Assembly: GCA_041660525.1 (NCBI GenBank)
Contig: JBAZWD010000013.1
Location: forward strand, 1 to 52,925
DNA: 52,925 nt
Direction: 5' to 3'
From: JABCZS01 sp041660525
Lineage (GTDB): Bacteria > Pseudomonadota > Gammaproteobacteria > JABCZS01
Each line of letters opens with the position of its first letter. The first letter of the stretch is position 1. Shown here in pieces: positions 46,082 through 52,925 of this stretch. Under the pieces are notes generated by a model, which did not search any database, was not told the DNA's origin, and saw only the letters and a program-made list of their open reading frames with translations. A program made the translations under genes and the position numbers.

Positions 46082-46411
46082 TTTTTTCTCCTTACAATCT
46101 AAAAAAGCTCTGAACCCTTGCATCTCTCAAAAAGATGAATTAATCCATTTTGTTATATCCTGGCGATATGCCCAGAGCTGTTTAATGATATAGGAACTAA
46201 ATCTCGTAAAGATATGGTGGATATCGGATAAATTTGTGAGACATTACTGGTAGATTACATTATATTTGTATAGATTATATAAATATGTTTCTTAAATGAC
46301 TGCCCAGGACATGCCTAGCCAAAAATATTCCAACAATGTGGGGTAGCTTTTGAACAGTATGCTACTATAAACTAGCAAAGCGATAGCTCTAATTATATCA
46401 ATTTGTAATAA
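46082..46411. other. Non-coding stretch
   Basis: This is about 330 bp of AT-rich sequence between the small gene and the VOC gene. No gene, clear promoter or long repeat was found; one short open segment is discussed among rejected items. Confidence 0.5.
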
Positions 46412-46798
46412 TTACAATGAACTACAAATCTCAACTAGTACGCCATTTAAGTCACGCACATACGCCACAGTTTGCCCCCATGGCTTTTCAATCGGACCTT
46501 TTACATCGATTGCACCGGCAGCAATTGCATGCTGATAAGCTTCTGCCACATCATCAGCTATCAAGGCTATTTCAAATCCTGGGGCTTTGCTGGCATTAGA
46601 ACGATTACTAATAAAATCAACACCATTTGATTCAGCTAATGATTCAGAAGCGAAGGCCAGTTTAGTCGAGCCAGTAGCTAATTCTCCATATTGCATGCTT
46701 TCATGCAGATAGAGTTTTTTTAACTTGAATGCTTTCTCGTAAAAAGAAAGTGTCGTATCAACATCAGAGACATAAATCACAGTATAACCAAAGCGCAT
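46412..46798 (-). CDS. VOC-superfamily protein (glyoxalase/bleomycin-resistance type)
   Basis: The protein is 128 residues with GAGGG before the ATG. It has two beta-alpha-beta-beta-beta units typical of the vicinal oxygen chelate fold: GYTVIYVSDVDTTLSFYEKA at the start, FEIALIADDVAEAYQHAIAA in the middle, and GQTVAYVRDLNGVLVEICS with the closing metal-ligand Glu. Members bind a metal or a small molecule, as glyoxalases, dioxygenases or drug-binding proteins. The substrate cannot be told from sequence. It stands alone, 122 bp after the cyclodipeptide synthase gene on the same strand. Confidence 0.82.
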   Translation of the reverse strand: MRFGYTVIYVSDVDTTLSFYEKAFKLKKLYLHESMQYGELATGSTKLAFASESLAESNGVDFISNRSNASKAPGFEIALIADDVAEAYQHAIAAGAIDVKGPIEKPWGQTVAYVRDLNGVLVEICSSL

Positions 46799-46920
46799 AA
46801 ACCCTCATAATAAATTAACGATAAGATTGGCTGATAATATCAATTTTAAAGTGATTTTACTATCTACAGCTATAAGTGCTTGGCTGATTGCTGCCATCAG
46901 AGTCAATAATTCTAAAAATT

Positions 46921-47682
46921 TTAAACTGATATTTCTTGAGGTATTAATACAGTATTTTCTATTTTTCCGTATTTTTTGAAACGCAATGGAACAGAACGCA
47001 AAAGATCAGGATCAAAAGGTTCAATCAAAAACTTATGGGTCGCTCCCATAGCCTGATTTCTTCCAGTTGGATAGACTTCAAATGGATATTTATGTTCCGC
47101 CCATAATAACATCACCGCACATTCTTCTAGCAAATAATCTAAGCATAAATAAAATGCCCTTTCATAGTCCCATTTTTTATCAGGATGATGGGTTTTATAA
47201 CGTGATAAAAAATCAATAATGTTAGCTTTAATAGCATCACTATAGTTTTCATTTTGATTATATAGTGAAGTTATTTGAGCGTATGTATTTTGAAACTCTG
47301 GTTTATGAAACCAATCATCCCAGCGTACAATATTATATGGTATCGATAACTGTTGGTATGAAGATTTGTTTCTTGCTAGCCAATCATCACCTGCTGCCAC
47401 AGCCAAATCGTAAGCCGCGCTATCATCAATATCTTTATCAATTTTCATGGTATGGCGTTGCACACTGTCATCAATCATTAAAGTGCAAGATTTAAATGAA
47501 CGGTTTATAAGATTAATGACTGCTAAAAATTTTGAGCCTTCATGCACCATCTGGCCCACACTGATTGGCATAATGCAACTGGATGCAGCAAATGTCGCTC
47601 TATCGCTAAGCGGACAGTCTTTAAAAGACGCTTTAATTATTCTGTTGTCTTTGTTATCCATGGTTCTAATATTGTACAACAT
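46921..47682 (-). CDS. tRNA-dependent cyclodipeptide synthase (AlbC-like)
   Basis: The protein is 253 residues; an ATG at 47661 (MDNKDNR) is an equally possible start. The pattern is that of CDPS enzymes, which take two aminoacyl-tRNAs and make a cyclic dipeptide. A Ser in CIMPISVGQMVHEGSKFLAV sits where the catalytic Ser lies, and FKSCTLMIDDSVQRHTM follows as the second strand-helix. Near the C-terminus, YLLEECAVMLLWAEHKYPFE matches the conserved Glu-containing substrate-binding helix, with a YPTG motif after it. The HEGSKF and HTM variants differ from the NSYF of AlbC, as in the XYP group known from Legionella and Rickettsiella. No tailoring oxidase or P450 is adjacent. Amino-acid specificity is not predictable here. 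Confidence 0.75.
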   Translation of the reverse strand: MLYNIRTMDNKDNRIIKASFKDCPLSDRATFAASSCIMPISVGQMVHEGSKFLAVINLINRSFKSCTLMIDDSVQRHTMKIDKDIDDSAAYDLAVAAGDDWLARNKSSYQQLSIPYNIVRWDDWFHKPEFQNTYAQITSLYNQNENYSDAIKANIIDFLSRYKTHHPDKKWDYERAFYLCLDYLLEECAVMLLWAEHKYPFEVYPTGRNQAMGATHKFLIEPFDPDLLRSVPLRFKKYGKIENTVLIPQEISV

Positions 47683-47781
47683 TTATAAATTTCTTTATAG
47701 AGCCTATAAGGACTGAGTAGCTTTGGAATATTTAGGGGCTATACTGACTATATTTCTCATTTCAATTCATTAGGGTAAGTT

Positions 47782-49626
47782 ATGTTTAAAACAAAATTTA
47801 AAAACTTCTTAACTTGCATACAGGAAAAATTGAAAAAACCTCATAATACAGAATCTAAATCTCATACAGCCGCCCTAAGCGGTATTGTTGCTAATATGCC
47901 CGGTCATCTTTATTGGAAAGACAAAAATGGAGTATATCTAGGTTGCAATGATCGCCAAGCTAGAAGTTTAGGTTTAAGTCACGGAAACCAAGTTGTAGGA
48001 AAAACTGATTTTGAATTACCCTGGGGCGAAAATGTCGCGCGGGCATTTGTAGAAAATGATCGAAGAATTATGCAAACTGGTAAATCAGAGTCTATTGAAG
48101 AAAAATCACGGATGGAAGGTAAAGATGTTATTGTTCTTAGCCAAAAAACACCATTATTTAATGAAAAAAATGAAGTAATAGGTATTTTAGGCATATCCAT
48201 TGATATTACCGCTGAGAAAGAAGCTGAAGCGCTACGCGCCAAACAAGCCCTCATTAACAACGCTGCTCAAGTCTCTCATGACATCCGCTCCCCGCTCGCT
48301 GCATTAAATACGGTATTAAGAAGCTTATCGACCATCCCAGAAAATCAACGTATTTTAATTCGCAATGCGGTAAGCCGTATTAATGATATTGCAAATAATT
48401 TATTGATAGAATATCGTGATGAATCAAAAGAAACATCATCATCTGCTCAAAAACAAAATCAACATGCATCCCCTGAATTAATCTCAAGTTTACTAGATAG
48501 TTTAATCTCCGAGAAAAAAGCGCAAATTAGTGAACAAAATATTGATTTAAATTTAGAGATGGAAGCTAATGCCTTTGGCTTATTTGTAACAATTGATCCG
48601 ATACAATTTAAACGCATGATTTCAAATTTATTGAATAATGGAATTGAAGCGATTAATGCACAAGGTGAAGTAACTGTCCATTTAGAGAAACACCATGAAA
48701 ACGTATGCATTTCTTTAAAAGATACTGGAAAAGGTATCCCAGCTGATATATTAGAAAAAATTAAACAAGGTGGTATGAGCCGTGATAAAGAAGGCGGCAC
48801 AGGTATTGGAATATCAACCTCTTTAGCACTTATTAAAAAATATAATGGCCATTTTGATATGCTTTCTAAAACAGGTGAAGGTACAACTGTAATCATTGAT
48901 TTGCCAATTGCACCAGCACCTTCATGGTTTCAAGAGGAATTGATTTTACAAGCTGGCACAATTCTAGTCATTGTTGATGATGATGAATCAATTCATGCGA
49001 TTTGGGATTCACGCTGTCAACCACTTTTACCTAACATAACCCTTAAACATTTCCATCACAGTAAGGCACTTGATGAATATTGTAAAACAACAGATTTATC
49101 TAATCATCAATTTTTGGTGGATTATGAATTACTAGGCTCTCCTGAAGTTGGACTGGAGCTAATTGAGCGATTAAATTTAAGCAATCGCGCTATTCTAGTC
49201 ACCAGTCGCTATGAAGAATCAAAAGTAAGGAAACATGCAGATAAACTCGGCGTTAAAATTATTCCGAAAAACTATTCACCTTATATTCCAATTTCGTTGA
49301 CTAGTAATGATACGCCCAAATTGATTTTTATTGATGATGATAAAATGCTTACAAGCGTTTGGGAACGCGAAGCGGATCTCAAGAGTATTTCTATAAAAAC
49401 CTTTAACCGCACAGCAGAGTTAAAAAAGATCTTACCTTCATTGGCAAAAAATACACCAATTTATATCGACTCGAATTTGCGAGAAGCCATCAGCGGCGAA
49501 GACTTTGCCAAAGAGCTCTTTGAAGAAGGATTTACTGAGCTTTATATAGCCAGTGGACATCCCAAAGAACATTTTGGTGATTTACCATGGATCAAAGATT
49601 TTGTGAGTAAAGAGCCACCTTTTTAA
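47782..49626 (+). CDS. Hybrid histidine kinase: PAS-HisKA-HATPase with two receiver domains
   Basis: The protein is 614 residues, cytoplasmic, without membrane segments, with AGGGTAAGTT before the ATG. PAS (about 30-145: LYWKDKNGVYLGCNDRQA, GKTDFELPW). DHp with VSHDIRSPLAALN (phospho-His). HATPase with MISNLLNNGIEAI (N box), LKDTGKGIPADI (G1) and GGTGIGISTSLAL (G2). Receiver 1 (about 393-495) has VDDDES and acceptor Asp in FLVDYELLG. Receiver 2 (about 512-614) has FIDDDK, acceptor YIDSNL and VSKEPPF with the conserved Lys. It resembles the kinases of Legionella/Vibrio small-molecule signalling. A second kinase gene follows 87 bp downstream. The cognate output may be a PAS-LuxR or LuxR protein elsewhere in this window (inference). 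Confidence 0.85.
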   Translation: MFKTKFKNFLTCIQEKLKKPHNTESKSHTAALSGIVANMPGHLYWKDKNGVYLGCNDRQARSLGLSHGNQVVGKTDFELPWGENVARAFVENDRRIMQTGKSESIEEKSRMEGKDVIVLSQKTPLFNEKNEVIGILGISIDITAEKEAEALRAKQALINNAAQVSHDIRSPLAALNTVLRSLSTIPENQRILIRNAVSRINDIANNLLIEYRDESKETSSSAQKQNQHASPELISSLLDSLISEKKAQISEQNIDLNLEMEANAFGLFVTIDPIQFKRMISNLLNNGIEAINAQGEVTVHLEKHHENVCISLKDTGKGIPADILEKIKQGGMSRDKEGGTGIGISTSLALIKKYNGHFDMLSKTGEGTTVIIDLPIAPAPSWFQEELILQAGTILVIVDDDESIHAIWDSRCQPLLPNITLKHFHHSKALDEYCKTTDLSNHQFLVDYELLGSPEVGLELIERLNLSNRAILVTSRYEESKVRKHADKLGVKIIPKNYSPYIPISLTSNDTPKLIFIDDDKMLTSVWEREADLKSISIKTFNRTAELKKILPSLAKNTPIYIDSNLREAISGEDFAKELFEEGFTELYIASGHPKEHFGDLPWIKDFVSKEPPF

Positions 49627-49713
49627 ACAAAAAATGTTCTATAATTATCATTTCTTTCCTTTAAAAAGCAGCTTGGACGGTAAATATTAGTTCCACGATA
49701 CAGGAGAATATTT

Positions 49714-49860
49714 GTGCAAAATAAAGACCGCAGCGAACTAGAGCATGTATGGACAGTAATTGCGCACGATCTGGCTACTCCCTTACAGATCATTGAGAGT
49801 AATTTGAATCATGTTGATAAACAATTACTTCCTATTTTGCTTGATGGGTATAAAAAGTAA
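49714..49860 (+). pseudogene. Histidine kinase gene, 5' fragment before IS66
   Basis: GTG at 49714 (CAGGAG upstream) opens a frame of 48 residues. It holds the DHp motif VIAHDLATPLQIIESNL with the phospho-acceptor His, then LLPILLDGYKK. The stop TAA is made by the IS end (GTAAGC). The DHp style (HDLATPLQ) resembles CqsS/LqsS-type sensor kinases. No sensor domain is present ahead of it. The continuation is at 52320-52781. Confidence 0.7.
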
Positions 49861-49889
49861 GCGATCCAGCAACCCCATTATTGCAGTAA

Positions 49890-51458
49890 CTAAGCAACGC
49901 TGCCATCATGCAGATTAATATTCCAAGGCAAAAGTTTTTCGTAATCATCAGCGGATTTGCAATAAGGAATGCTCTTTAATAATTTGGCATAGTAACGATA
50001 GGGATCTAGTCCGTGAAGTTTTGCGGTTCGGATAAGTCCAAAATGCATGCATAAAGCATCTGCACCGTCCATGGAGCTAGAGAATAAAAAGTTTTTGCGT
50101 GCAATGACAAATGGTTTAATTTCTTGCTCGGTTAGATTGTTGTCTATTTCAAGTCGACCGTCTTTTAAAAAAGCAGTTAATCCTGGCCATATATTTAAAC
50201 AATATTTAATTGCTTTACCAAGCGGAGATTGTGGTAACACAGTCGGCCAAACTTGATCGAGCCAGAGCTTAAATTTTTCAAGCAGAGGCGCAGATTCTTT
50301 TCGTCGCAGCTGATAGCGTTGTTCCGGCGTCATCTGTTGTTCTTTTGCTTGACGTTCGATTTTATACAATGCTTTAAAAAAACGTAAGGCTTCAAGCGCC
50401 AAACCTTTGCCCTTAACACCTTTTGTTAAAGGCTCGAACTTCCGTCGAGCATGCGCATTGCAGTTGACCAAATCAACGTCCTCATCTGCACCAAGCAGTG
50501 CAAAAAAGTTATCACCGTCAACATGTAAATAGCCCTTAAATCCAGTGAACCAGGTTTTTACGAATTGTTTATGTTCAGCATTATTGTAGTCATACAAAAT
50601 AACACGTTTATCAGGCGGACCGCCACGAATACAATAAACATAGGATTTTGTTTCAGGTGCGCGTCCTGGTTCTCGTAATACTTGTAACATTGTGGCATCA
50701 CAACTAGCCACATCATAATCAATGGCTTCGTCTTTCAATAAATTGTATATGGGTTGTAATGGTGTTGTCAGCTCAATATTCCAGCGCGCCATACTTTGCC
50801 GAGAACAATCAATGCCATAACGCTCAAGAAGCTGTTTTTCCAAATGATAAAGAGGTTGTCTATCATTTAATTTACTCACGATTAAAAAAGATAAAAATTC
50901 TTCACTGACTTGTACTTTAGGTAATATTTGTAATGGCGCCGGTGCAGTATTGACTTGACCTTCGCAACCCTTTGGGCAGGCAACAATTTCGCGGCGTTGT
51001 TCAATAATTTCAAATACAGCTGGTTGATAATTTAATATATCTTTAGGCTCATAATTGATTACAGTTTTTTGACATCCGCAAATACATCGCATGTGCGCAG
51101 CATCAACTGGGATAATTTCTATTCTTCGTGGTAAATGGTCGTGAGATTTTTTATTTTTCTTTCTTTTATGGGCGGCGATGGTCACTTCATTGGATTCTTC
51201 AGCTTGTTCTTGCTGCTCAAGTAATTCTTTGAATGAGTAAAATAAATCTGCCTGTGGATTTTCTTCATCGATAAAGCGTTCTGATTTTTTACCAAAGCGA
51301 TTGCGTAATAATTCTTTTATCTGGGCTTGCAAGCTGTCATATGCTTGAGCGTATTGGTCGCAGCGTTTTTTGAGGGTGTTTAATTCAGCCTCATATTTTA
51401 GCTCAATATCATGAATTTTGTTTTCATATTGTGTGATTATTTCAGCTGTATTTTTCAT
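49890..51458 (-). CDS. tnpC: IS66 family transposase TnpC
   Basis: The protein is 522 residues, the usual size. The N-terminus is a coiled coil (IHDIELKYEAELNTLKKRCD), then a zinc-finger-like region (RCICGCQK) and an RNase-H-like DDE core. DDE residues are seen in DVASCDATMLQV, YLHVDGDNFFALL and the conserved LEIDNNLTEQEIKPF block, where the catalytic Glu lies. It is uninterrupted and probably active. Confidence 0.93.
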   Translation of the reverse strand: MKNTAEIITQYENKIHDIELKYEAELNTLKKRCDQYAQAYDSLQAQIKELLRNRFGKKSERFIDEENPQADLFYSFKELLEQQEQAEESNEVTIAAHKRKKNKKSHDHLPRRIEIIPVDAAHMRCICGCQKTVINYEPKDILNYQPAVFEIIEQRREIVACPKGCEGQVNTAPAPLQILPKVQVSEEFLSFLIVSKLNDRQPLYHLEKQLLERYGIDCSRQSMARWNIELTTPLQPIYNLLKDEAIDYDVASCDATMLQVLREPGRAPETKSYVYCIRGGPPDKRVILYDYNNAEHKQFVKTWFTGFKGYLHVDGDNFFALLGADEDVDLVNCNAHARRKFEPLTKGVKGKGLALEALRFFKALYKIERQAKEQQMTPEQRYQLRRKESAPLLEKFKLWLDQVWPTVLPQSPLGKAIKYCLNIWPGLTAFLKDGRLEIDNNLTEQEIKPFVIARKNFLFSSSMDGADALCMHFGLIRTAKLHGLDPYRYYAKLLKSIPYCKSADDYEKLLPWNINLHDGSVA

Positions 51459-51551
51459 GTAATTCTTTCGTCCTTGATGAGAGAATTATACTATATAAAT
51501 AGATGTTTTTCACTATTTTTATTAATTATTTTAAATGTATCTTATTGTTTT

Positions 51552-51902
51552 TTAAGTGAAGTTTGTAGCAATAACCTCTGGCAATTGCACTTGCTTAAAA
51601 CAATCTATCTCTGAAATAAGCCATGAAAATTGATCTCGTGTAATTTCTATTGATTTATCTGTTATTGAGGGAAACTTTAACTTCCCTTTCTCCAATCTTT
51701 TATAGAGCAACCAAAAACCATTTCTATCCCACCACAGTATTTTTATTTTATTTGCTTGTCTATTGCGAAATAAAAACAGCTGACCAGAGGTTGGATTTAA
51801 CTCCAGACAATCCGCAACCAATACAATTAACCCGTCGATTTGCTTCCTGAAATCGATGGGTTTTGGATAAAGCCAAATGTTAGAGGTGAATGTAAAAAAC
51901 AT
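51552..51902 (-). CDS. tnpB: IS66 family accessory protein TnpB
   Basis: The protein is 116 residues. It has the IS66 Orf2 signature: PKPIDFRKQIDGLIVLV, then GQLFLFRNRQANKIKILWWD and RNGFWLLYKRLEKGKLKFP. It is needed for transposition with TnpA and TnpC in the family. It lies 1 bp after tnpA and 93 bp before tnpC, in the expected order. Confidence 0.93.
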   Translation of the reverse strand: MFFTFTSNIWLYPKPIDFRKQIDGLIVLVADCLELNPTSGQLFLFRNRQANKIKILWWDRNGFWLLYKRLEKGKLKFPSITDKSIEITRDQFSWLISEIDCFKQVQLPEVIATNFT

Positions 51903-51903
51903 G

Positions 51904-52239
51904 TTAAGTGATTTTTTCTAAAATTAAGGATAATGCTTGCACATTATTTATTTTTATTTCATGGCCACCGCGCAAGCGCAATGTACATAATTCGGATGGA
52001 GGTGATGGTGATAAATTATTTTCGGATGGCTTTATTTTCACTTCAATTAACTGTGCATTTTGTTTGGAACATTTTTTAAGCCAATAGCCAAATCGATAAT
52101 AGTCAATGGAATTTTTTCTGCAGTATTCTCGCCTTGTTAATCCACTAGATTGATGTGCTTGGTAGTGTTGGCGCCAAAAGGATTCGTCCTCAACTTGTAA
52201 TTGGGTAGATATCTTTTTTGATTGATCTGTTGCTTTCAT
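51904..52239 (-). CDS. tnpA: IS66 family accessory protein TnpA
   Basis: The protein is 111 residues with AGGAGC before the ATG. It has the IS66 Orf1 HTH pattern (FWRQHYQAHQSSGLTRREYC, then RKNSIDYYRFGYWLKKC) followed by a variable linker and the GGHEIKINNVQALSLIL end. It is the first gene of the IS66 operon. Confidence 0.88.
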   Translation of the reverse strand: MKATDQSKKISTQLQVEDESFWRQHYQAHQSSGLTRREYCRKNSIDYYRFGYWLKKCSKQNAQLIEVKIKPSENNLSPSPPSELCTLRLRGGHEIKINNVQALSLILEKIT

Positions 52240-52319
52240 AAATCAGCTCCTTGTGATTGAAAGAAGTACTATCGCAAAAATTAAAATTATTTAAAAGATG
52301 GGGTTAATAGATCGCTTAC

Positions 52320-52781
52320 GTTCACCCTGTTGAAATTGTAAAATGCATTCAAGATGCAATAAAGAATTATCAATCATCTTATAGCCTACATGATAAATCA
52401 CGAATTCGTATTGATTTGCATGATGAGGCCACCGTATTAGGTAATGAAGACTTGATTCAGTATGTTATTTTTGAATTATTAAGCAATGCAGAATATGCCA
52501 TAGAAGCAATGAATAATGACGAAAAAATTTTAGTTTCTATTACTTCTAGTAGAGATAATAATAATTATATTGTGAAAATAAAAAATAAATGTTTACCGAT
52601 TAATTCATCTGATGTTGAGAAATTCTTTGATCCCTATTTTTCAAATAAAACTTCTCATATCGGTTTGGGTTTAACATTTTCTAAACAAGCCATGAAGAAT
52701 ATGCAAGGTGATATTACTTGTCAAACTAATGATGATGGAAAGATTATTGAATTAGAGCTTGTTTTTCAATTAATAAAATGA
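52320..52781 (+). pseudogene. Histidine kinase gene, 3' fragment after IS66
   Basis: The frame runs VHPVEIVKCIQDAIKNYQ (from 52320) to a stop at 52779. It carries the HATPase_c domain: YVIFELLSNAEYAIEAM (N box), CLPINSSDVEKFFDPYFSNK, then HIGLGLTFSKQAMKNMQG (G2). The G1 box is weak (KIKNKCLPI in place of D-x-G-x-G). Joined to 49714-49856 it still lacks the second DHp helix and linker seen in homologous kinases (roughly 70-90 residues expected). The only possible internal start is TTG 52416. Confidence 0.7.
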
Positions 52782-52789
52782 ACATTCAT

Positions 52790-52925
52790 TATAATCCAAA
52801 AACCTTCAACCCTAACTCTTCTTCCACCTCACCATTCAATTTCTCACTCTCATTCTTGAATTTTGTTACATCTTGAGGTAATGCAGAACTACCTCTTAAG
52901 TAATGCCAATACAACATTGAATTCG
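52790..52925 (-). CDS. C-terminus of an unknown protein (partial)
   Basis: The frame is open from the right edge to TAA 52792-52790, about 44 residues. The visible end contains LYWHYLRGSSALPQDV, then FKNESEKLNGEVEEELGLKV, acidic and helical. No family is recognised. It is convergent with the broken kinase gene, 8 bp apart. Confidence 0.45.

Larger units (their letters stand above)
49857..52319 (-). mobile_element. IS66-family insertion sequence, complete
   Basis: The element is 2,463 bp. The ends are inverted repeats beginning GTAAGCGATC (49857-49866) and, on the other strand, GTAAGCGATC (52319-52310); similarity continues for about 22 bp with three mismatches, to AACCCCAT. The 5'-GTAA start is the IS66 hallmark. 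It holds tnpA, tnpB and tnpC, all on the minus strand. The flanking 8-bp sequences (TATAAAAA left, GTTCACCC right) do not match, so the usual 8-bp target duplication is absent. Confidence 0.9.

Noticed and set aside
46171..46231. Short frame (PELFNDIGTKSRK) resembling the N-terminus of eukaryotic VDAC porins
   Set aside because: It has under 30 codons, no start codon and stops on both sides; a similarity this short is expected by chance.

Overview
The window is AT-rich DNA that looks like accessory or plasmid/ICE sequence from a host-associated gammaproteobacterium of the Legionellales type (Legionella, Coxiella, Rickettsiella or Berkiella-like). The evidence is eukaryote-like proteins (ankyrin repeats, a Ser/Thr-type kinase, patatin, class-3 lipases with WD40 propellers, an OTU-type cysteine protease), an XYP-like cyclodipeptide synthase and MobF conjugation genes. 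The lineage is an inference; no rRNA or housekeeping gene is present.

Layout. 1-8.4 kb is a worn defence/TA island. It holds an AbiEi/AbiEii module (AbiEii cut by the window edge), the 3' half of a tRNA-Lys acting as an attachment-site scar, a RelE/HigB-HigA pair, a DUF4143 remnant, a GHKL (NOV/sacsin-like) ATPase and a DUF3883 nuclease-like protein that look like one gene split at a T7 run, an LRR fragment cut by an IS982-like remnant, and a second HigBA pair. Two imperfect direct repeats of about 137 bp (1393 and 7501), both carrying the tRNA-Lys anticodon-loop core, bracket about 6.1 kb. 8.5-10.6 kb holds three small regulators (orphan LuxR, Xre, PAS-LuxR).

10.6-15.2 kb carries plasmid-maintenance type genes: a ParA ATPase fused to an OTU-like protease, an ArdB/KlcA antirestriction gene with an in-frame stop, a DnaJ-domain protein, a KorA/TrfB-like repressor, and a non-coding stretch with five phased TGAAATC boxes. 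15.2-27.4 kb is a tandem pair of paralogous giant proteins of about 2,030 residues (lipase, TPR-like, kinase-like, LRR, seven-blade WD40, LRR). 27.4-36.1 kb is a conjugation operon: a small accessory protein, a VirD4/TraD coupling ATPase and a MobF relaxase-helicase with a C-terminal Toprim domain, preceded by hairpins that could be oriT.

36.3-45.8 kb is effector-like cargo: a 729-residue unknown, an ankyrin-kinase and an ankyrin-patatin-Sel1 protein, the last two overlapping. 46-49.6 kb has a VOC protein, a cyclodipeptide synthase and a hybrid PAS histidine kinase with two receiver domains. From 49.7 kb a second histidine kinase gene is broken by a complete IS66-family element lacking a target duplication. 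The window ends in the C-terminus of an unknown gene.

Taken together: DNA-transfer genes (TraD, TraI, KorA-like, ArdB, ParA) carry a load of probable host-manipulation proteins. No mating-pair (T4SS channel) genes, replication initiator, ParB or integrase are visible here.
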